Of a DNA stretch of 10,421 nt, positions 7,508-10,421 are shown piece after piece. The position numbers and the translations under genes are program-made. The stretch spans positions 1-10,421 of the forward strand of contig JAUVMS010000068.1 in assembly GCA_030600135.1 (NCBI GenBank), given 5' to 3'. Source of the DNA: Hyphomicrobiales bacterium. Lineage in GTDB: Bacteria > Pseudomonadota > Alphaproteobacteria > Rhizobiales > JAUVMS01. Every line of letters begins with the position of its first letter. Position 1 is the first letter of the stretch. Under the pieces are notes generated by a model, which saw only the letters and a list, made by a program, of their open reading frames with translations, was not told the DNA's origin and did not search any database.

Positions 7508-8278
7508 GTGGCAAGCACGGAGCATGGCGGCGAGCAAAGTGGCGGGAGTATGCCCGACCCGATGCATCAATTCGAGATTGACCGCATCATACCGATCAAC
7601 TTTTTTGGCCTGGACGCCTCCTTCACCAACTCATCCAAGTGGATGCTCATCGCGTTGCTTGTCGTGGCCGGCTTCTTGATCTTGTCGATGCGCGGCCGCT
7701 CGCTGGTGCCCACGCGCGCGCAGTCGGTTGCCGAGCTTGCCTATGAATTCATCGCCAATATGGTGCGCGACAATGTCGGTACGGAGGGAATGAAATACTT
7801 CCCCTTCGTCTTCACGCTGTTCATGTTCATTCTGGCCTGCAACATGCTCGGCATGGTGCCCTATTCGTTCACTGTCACCAGCCATATCATTGTCACCTTC
7901 GGGCTCGCTGCTGTCGTTTTCATCGGTGTGACGGTCATCGGTTTCATTCGCCATGGCGTCGGTTTCCTCAAGTTCTTCGTACCGTCAGGCGTTCCCGCAC
8001 CCATGCTGGCGTTGCTGGTTCCGATTGAGCTCATTTCCTACCTAACGCGGCCCGTCAGTCTTTCGGTTCGTTTGTTCGCCAATATGATGGCCGGCCACAC
8101 CATGCTGAAAGTCTTCGGCGGCTTCGTCGTCGCACTCGGTTTTTTGGGTGGCTGGGCGCCCCTCGCCTTCATGGTGGCTTTCACCGGGCTCGAGGTCCTC
8201 GTCGCCTTTCTACAAGCCTACGTCTTCGCTGTGCTCACTTGCATCTACCTCAACGATGCAATGCACATGCATCACTAA
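7508..8278 (+). CDS. atpB: F0 ATP synthase subunit a
   Basis: Subunit a forms the two proton half-channels at the c-ring. The protein is multi-spanning. The essential arginine lies in RPVSLSVRLFANMMAGHTML (Arg188 from this start, equivalent to E. coli Arg210). The AGH after it has His where E. coli has Glu219, as in alphaproteobacterial and mitochondrial subunit a. The C-terminal helix LVAFLQAYVFAVLTCIYLNDA is also conserved. I placed the start at GTG 7508 because AGGGG at 7496-7500 lies 7 bases upstream. ATG 7550 (MPDPMHQFEIDR) matches the usual N-terminus of homologues better, but its GGGAG is only one base away; it remains a real alternative. The gene starts within 12 bases of the atpI stop, so cotranscription is nearly certain. 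Confidence 0.95.
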   Translation: MASTEHGGEQSGGSMPDPMHQFEIDRIIPINFFGLDASFTNSSKWMLIALLVVAGFLILSMRGRSLVPTRAQSVAELAYEFIANMVRDNVGTEGMKYFPFVFTLFMFILACNMLGMVPYSFTVTSHIIVTFGLAAVVFIGVTVIGFIRHGVGFLKFFVPSGVPAPMLALLVPIELISYLTRPVSLSVRLFANMMAGHTMLKVFGGFVVALGFLGGWAPLAFMVAFTGLEVLVAFLQAYVFAVLTCIYLNDAMHMHH

Positions 8279-8311
8279 ATGACACAAATCTAAGTTCCCA
8301 AGGAGAGAATC

Positions 8312-8539
8312 ATGGAAGCAGAAGCAGCAAAGCTCATCGGCGCAGGACTGGCCTCCATCGCGCTTGTCGGAGCCGGCATCGGCATTGGCACGATCTTCGG
8401 CAATTATCTTTCCGGCGCGCTCCGCAACCCCTCTGCCGCACAAGGTCAGTTCGCCAACCTGCTCCTCGGTTTTGCCCTTGCCGAAGCCACCGGTCTGTTC
8501 GGGCTCGTTGTGGCATTCATCATCCTTTTCGCCTTTTAG
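8312..8539 (+). CDS. atpE: F0 ATP synthase subunit c
   Basis: Subunit c is the proteolipid that forms the rotating ring. The 75-residue hairpin has helix 1 with the glycine motif GAGIGIGTIFG (about 20-30), the polar loop with RNPSA (38-42), and helix 2 with the proton-binding carboxylate Glu58 in GFALAEATGLFG. No clear Na+-binding residue set is seen around it, so a proton-driven enzyme is the simple reading. The start is ATG with AAGGAGAG about 7 bases upstream, the strongest ribosome binding site in the operon. This fits the need for many c copies per enzyme. It is separated from atpB by 33 bases and from the next gene by 116 bases. Confidence 0.97.
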   Translation: MEAEAAKLIGAGLASIALVGAGIGIGTIFGNYLSGALRNPSAAQGQFANLLLGFALAEATGLFGLVVAFIILFAF

Positions 8540-8564
8540 GCCAGCCTCGTCCGGAGGTCCGGCC
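8539..8564 (+). promoter_or_regulatory. Hairpin at the atpE stop codon
   Basis: Outer GGCC (8539-8542) can pair with GGCC (8561-8564), and inner CCTC (8545-8548) with GAGG (8554-8557), around loop GTCCG. The structure begins in the last base of the atpE stop codon, at the head of the longest spacer within the operon (8540-8655). No T-run follows, so a full terminator is unlikely. A role in RNA stability or in setting the ratio of c to b' and b is a reasonable guess. Confidence 0.35.
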
Positions 8565-8655
8565 CGCAGCTCGTTGCACCCATTGGTCGTGACATCGGGA
8601 CGGGTCGCAGGCTCCCTGGAAAACTCTGAACCCATCCTGACTGTGGGAAGGCATC

Positions 8656-9144
8656 ATGCCGCAACTCAACCCCGCCGACTTCGCACCGCAGCTGATTTGG
8701 CTGGCGATCATATTCATCGGCCTATATTTCCTCTTGTCTCGGGTTGCGCTGCCTCGTATCGGTGAGGTGATCGAGGAACGGCGCGACCGCATACAGCGCG
8801 ATCTCGACGAGGCGGAACGGCTCAAGACTGAAACGGAAAAGGCAATCGCATCCTACGAACAAGCGCTCGCAGAGGCGCGCGGACGGGCCCACAACATCGC
8901 CCAGGAGACCCGCGAGAAGCTCAGCGCCGAGGTTGCCAGAGAGCGCACCGACGTGGACAAGAACATTGCCGAGCAGACGGCTGCGGCTGAAGAGCGGATT
9001 GCAATCGCGAAATCCGCCGCGCTATTGCAGGTCAACGAAATCGCCGTTGAAACGACCGAGACAATCGTCAACGAGCTGATCGGCGCCACCACCACCGGTG
9101 ACGAGGTCGCGGCTGCCGTATCCCGCGCCTCCGCCAATACGTGA
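8656..9144 (+). CDS. F0 ATP synthase subunit b' (second b-type stator subunit)
   Basis: This 162-residue protein is one half of the heterodimeric b/b' peripheral stalk found in alphaproteobacteria, cyanobacteria and chloroplasts. One membrane helix (about 10-28, in FAPQLIWLAIIFIGLYFLLSRVALP) is followed by a long charged coiled coil with KTETEKAIASYEQALAEAR, and an Ala-rich end. The first part, PQLNPADFAPQLIWLAIIF, is characteristic of b' rather than b. The start is ATG with GGGAAGG about 5-6 bases upstream. It lies 10 bases before the b gene. The symbol atpF' or atpG is used in different genomes, so I leave it blank. Confidence 0.92.
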   Translation: MPQLNPADFAPQLIWLAIIFIGLYFLLSRVALPRIGEVIEERRDRIQRDLDEAERLKTETEKAIASYEQALAEARGRAHNIAQETREKLSAEVARERTDVDKNIAEQTAAAEERIAIAKSAALLQVNEIAVETTETIVNELIGATTTGDEVAAAVSRASANT

Positions 9145-9154
9145 GGAGATAGCC

Positions 9155-9634
9155 ATGGGCGCGGAAGAATGGGTCCTCGTATCGTTCGTACTGTTCATAC
9201 TTGTCCTGGTTTACTACAAGATCCCGGCGAAAATCGCAGAGGCACTCGACAATCGCGCGGCCAAGATCAAGGCCGAACTCGACGAGGCGCGACGCCTCAA
9301 GGAAGATGCGCAGGCCATTCTCGCCGACTATCAACGCAAGCGACAGGAGGCCGAAAAGGAGGCCGAGGAGATCGTCGCCCAAGCCCGTCGCGAGACCGAG
9401 CTGATGGCGGAAGAGACCCGCAAATCACTTTCGGAAATGGTCGAGCGGCGTACCAAGCTGGCGGAGGATAAGATTTCCCGCGCCGAGGAACAGGCGCTCG
9501 ACGAGGTTCGCACCAGGGCGGTCGATGTCGCCATTGGCGCCGCGCGCGACCTGCTTGCGGAAAAGACGAAGGGCGGCACAAGCGCTGCCCTTATCGAGAA
9601 AAGCATTGAGGATCTTCGCGCCAAGTTCAATTGA
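9155..9634 (+). CDS. atpF: F0 ATP synthase subunit b
   Basis: This 159-residue stator subunit pairs with b' to hold F1 still against the rotating ring. It has a short N-terminus MGAEEWV, one membrane helix (about 5-22), then YYKIPAKIAEALDNRAAKIKAELDEARRLKEDAQAILADYQRK, the typical b-type start of the coiled coil that continues to the C-terminus (EDLRAKFN). The frame is open further upstream, inside the b' gene, but ATG 9155 is the start: GAGGAG lies 6 bases before it and the protein then begins as in homologues. It is the last gene of the operon; the intrinsic terminator is about 75 bases downstream. The F1 genes (atpH, A, G, D, C) do not follow, which is the split arrangement seen in alphaproteobacteria. 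Confidence 0.94.
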   Translation: MGAEEWVLVSFVLFILVLVYYKIPAKIAEALDNRAAKIKAELDEARRLKEDAQAILADYQRKRQEAEKEAEEIVAQARRETELMAEETRKSLSEMVERRTKLAEDKISRAEEQALDEVRTRAVDVAIGAARDLLAEKTKGGTSAALIEKSIEDLRAKFN

Positions 9635-9707
9635 TACCAAAAAGAAGAAGACGTTCTGAAAGCCAAAACAAAAGGCCCAAGTCGTCTCAAAGGGAGGGTA
9701 ACTCAAG

Positions 9708-9732
9708 GCCGGGCCGAGCCCGGCTTTTTTTT
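9708..9732 (+). terminator. Rho-independent terminator of the F0 operon
   Basis: GCCGGGC (9708-9714), loop CGA, GCCCGGC (9718-9724) make a perfect 7-bp GC stem followed directly by eight T (9725-9732). AAG before the stem can extend it into the T-run. There is no matching T-run on the minus strand, so it works in the plus direction only. Confidence 0.93.
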
Positions 9733-10173
9733 GCCAAGGCACCTCTGAGCAATCACGTGGCAGCCGACATTCTGCCTTTGCGCACAGCCAAAGTGCCTGC
9801 ATCGGATCTTCTGGCAACTGCCGAGACTTGAATGAGAGAGGACTAAAAAGTCCTCCTTCCGTCGAGACTGTCCGGCAAATGCACTCCTACGAAGAACCAG
9901 TGATTTATGTGATGGATGGGGCAGCAACAAGAGCCGACGGCACCCAAGGCAGGGACAATCCCAACCGCTGGTGGAATCGAGGGTTTGATCAATAGATTGA
10001 ATGGCGTAACTGTCTCGCAACTTCCGGGGCATACCAGCAAACGGCATGCTTGCTCTCGCCCATCGTCGGAAAACCTATTCAGAATCTATTGCTCGAATTT
10101 ACCACCTCAAATGTCCACTTCGTAGCAATCGTATAGAATCGGAGCCCGCCAAGCGCGCCCTGATCCTGTCTAG
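9733..10173. other. Non-coding stretch after the atp operon; no convincing gene
   Basis: Open frames here are short, lack ribosome binding sites and have no family-like motifs. I see small inverted repeats: CTTTG/CAAAG near 9776-9793, and a better one at 9838-9855 listed separately. No tRNA or recognisable RNA family is visible. The composition is less GC-rich than the flanking genes. It may be decayed sequence next to the mobile-element end at its right. Confidence 0.5.
9838..9855. repeat. Perfect hairpin, stem GAGGACT / AGTCCTC
   Basis: GAGGACT (9838-9844), loop AAAA, AGTCCTC (9849-9855) form a perfect 7-bp stem with an A4 loop. Read on either strand it lacks a long T-run, so it is not a clear terminator. 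No gene is attached. It could belong to a small RNA, a protein-binding palindrome, or a remnant of a repeat element. Confidence 0.45.
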
Positions 10174-10421
10174 CAGGCTGTTGAAGAACTCGGTGAGGTC
10201 GCGATGCGAGCGAAAATTGAGCGCCGGCAAGGAGATTTGGCGCACGCTTGGGTTGGCTTTCAGGCGGCAAGCGCGGCAAAAGAGTGGTGGATCCCACGTC
10301 AAGCCAATGCGACGCCGCCCAGCGCTCAATTTCGCCGCATCCCTTTGGGACACCGCGTTTTTTCGCCCCGGCCGTCGTCGCGTCGCTGGCCCGATGCAAC
10401 CGCATCGCGCTGCGCACCGCT
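10174..10421. mobile_element. Probable insertion-sequence end, running off the right edge
   Basis: CAGGCTGTTGAAGAACTC from 10174 resembles the terminal inverted repeat of common IS elements with ends of the type CAGGCTGTTGAA (IS1182/IS5-like, from memory, not searched). It is preceded directly by CTAG (10170-10173), a palindromic four-base sequence of the kind such elements often target. No matching opposite end is in the window. No intact transposase is seen: the minus-strand frames are short and look untypical, with one reading ISLPALNFRSHRDLTEFFNSLL across the repeat. The part present is either the non-coding end of an element continuing to the right, or a remnant. Confidence 0.45.
10203..10340. 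repeat. Long imperfect inverted repeat inside the mobile-element end
   Basis: The sequence at 10203-10224 (GATGCGAGCGAAAATTGAGC and two more bases) returns inverted at about 10322-10341, where GCGCTCAATTTCGC and then GCATC are seen; the match needs only two single-base gaps over about 20 bases. Inside it TTGGCTT (10253-10259) pairs with AAGCCAA (10301-10307), and near the centre GTGG and CCAC pair across ATC (about 10287-10297). The whole can fold into one long imperfect hairpin of about 138 bases. This could be a subterminal element structure, a MITE-like unit or an RNA. Confidence 0.45.

Noticed and set aside
9098..9154. Upstream-extended start for subunit b
   Set aside because: It would overlap the end of the b' gene. 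The ATG at 9155 has a good GAGGAG site and gives the usual N-terminus.
9703..10047. Minus-strand 114-residue open frame after the atp operon
   Set aside because: It overlaps the intrinsic terminator, lacks a ribosome binding site and has no recognisable motif or plausible composition.
10079..10417. Minus-strand open frame as a transposase C-terminus
   Set aside because: No DDE-type motif or other transposase signature is seen, and it crosses the presumed element boundary. I report the end repeat instead of a gene.
1..10421. CRISPR array, tRNA or rRNA genes, prophage or toxin-antitoxin module
   Set aside because: No spaced direct repeats, no tRNA cloverleaf or rRNA sequence and no phage or small toxin-like gene pair were seen on reading both strands.

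Overview
The window is a housekeeping stretch of an alphaproteobacterial chromosome. It is GC-rich and uses GTG and TTG starts freely. Three features support the assignment: the mutY / DUF721 (DciA-type) / DsbA / smc neighbourhood; an F0 ATP synthase operon that contains both b' and b subunits and stands apart from the F1 genes; and an a subunit with the AGH motif typical of alphaproteobacteria and mitochondria. A Rhodospirillales-like lineage is my inference from protein character, not something I could test.

Layout. Positions 1-847 hold most of mutY on the minus strand, cut by the left edge. A short divergent spacer follows. The plus strand then carries a DUF721/DciA-family gene (949-1542), two tandem DsbA-type thiol oxidoreductase genes (1770-2480 and 2637-3371) and smc (3437-6901). 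A 190-base spacer with promoter-like sequences leads into the F0 operon: atpI, atpB, atpE, the b' gene and atpF (7092-9634). It ends at a very clear intrinsic terminator (9708-9732). The rest, 9733-10421, has no convincing gene. It holds an isolated perfect hairpin, a probable insertion-sequence end starting near 10174, and a long imperfect inverted repeat inside that element.

How the genes work together. MutY (removal of A mispaired with 8-oxoG), the DciA-type protein (replicative helicase loading) and SMC (chromosome organisation) are all concerned with keeping and copying the chromosome. The two DsbA-like proteins are predicted to act outside the cytoplasm and probably sit here by conserved synteny rather than pathway. 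The atp genes encode the membrane proton-conducting half of ATP synthase plus its AtpI assembly factor; the F1 genes must lie elsewhere.

I do not see an undescribed multi-gene system. The best second-look signals are two mutually exclusive hairpins directly upstream of smc, one of which covers part of its ribosome binding site; the pair of DsbA paralogues with different predicted export routes; hairpins at the atpE/b' junction and in the atpI leader; and the palindromic structure in the right-hand mobile-element remnant.
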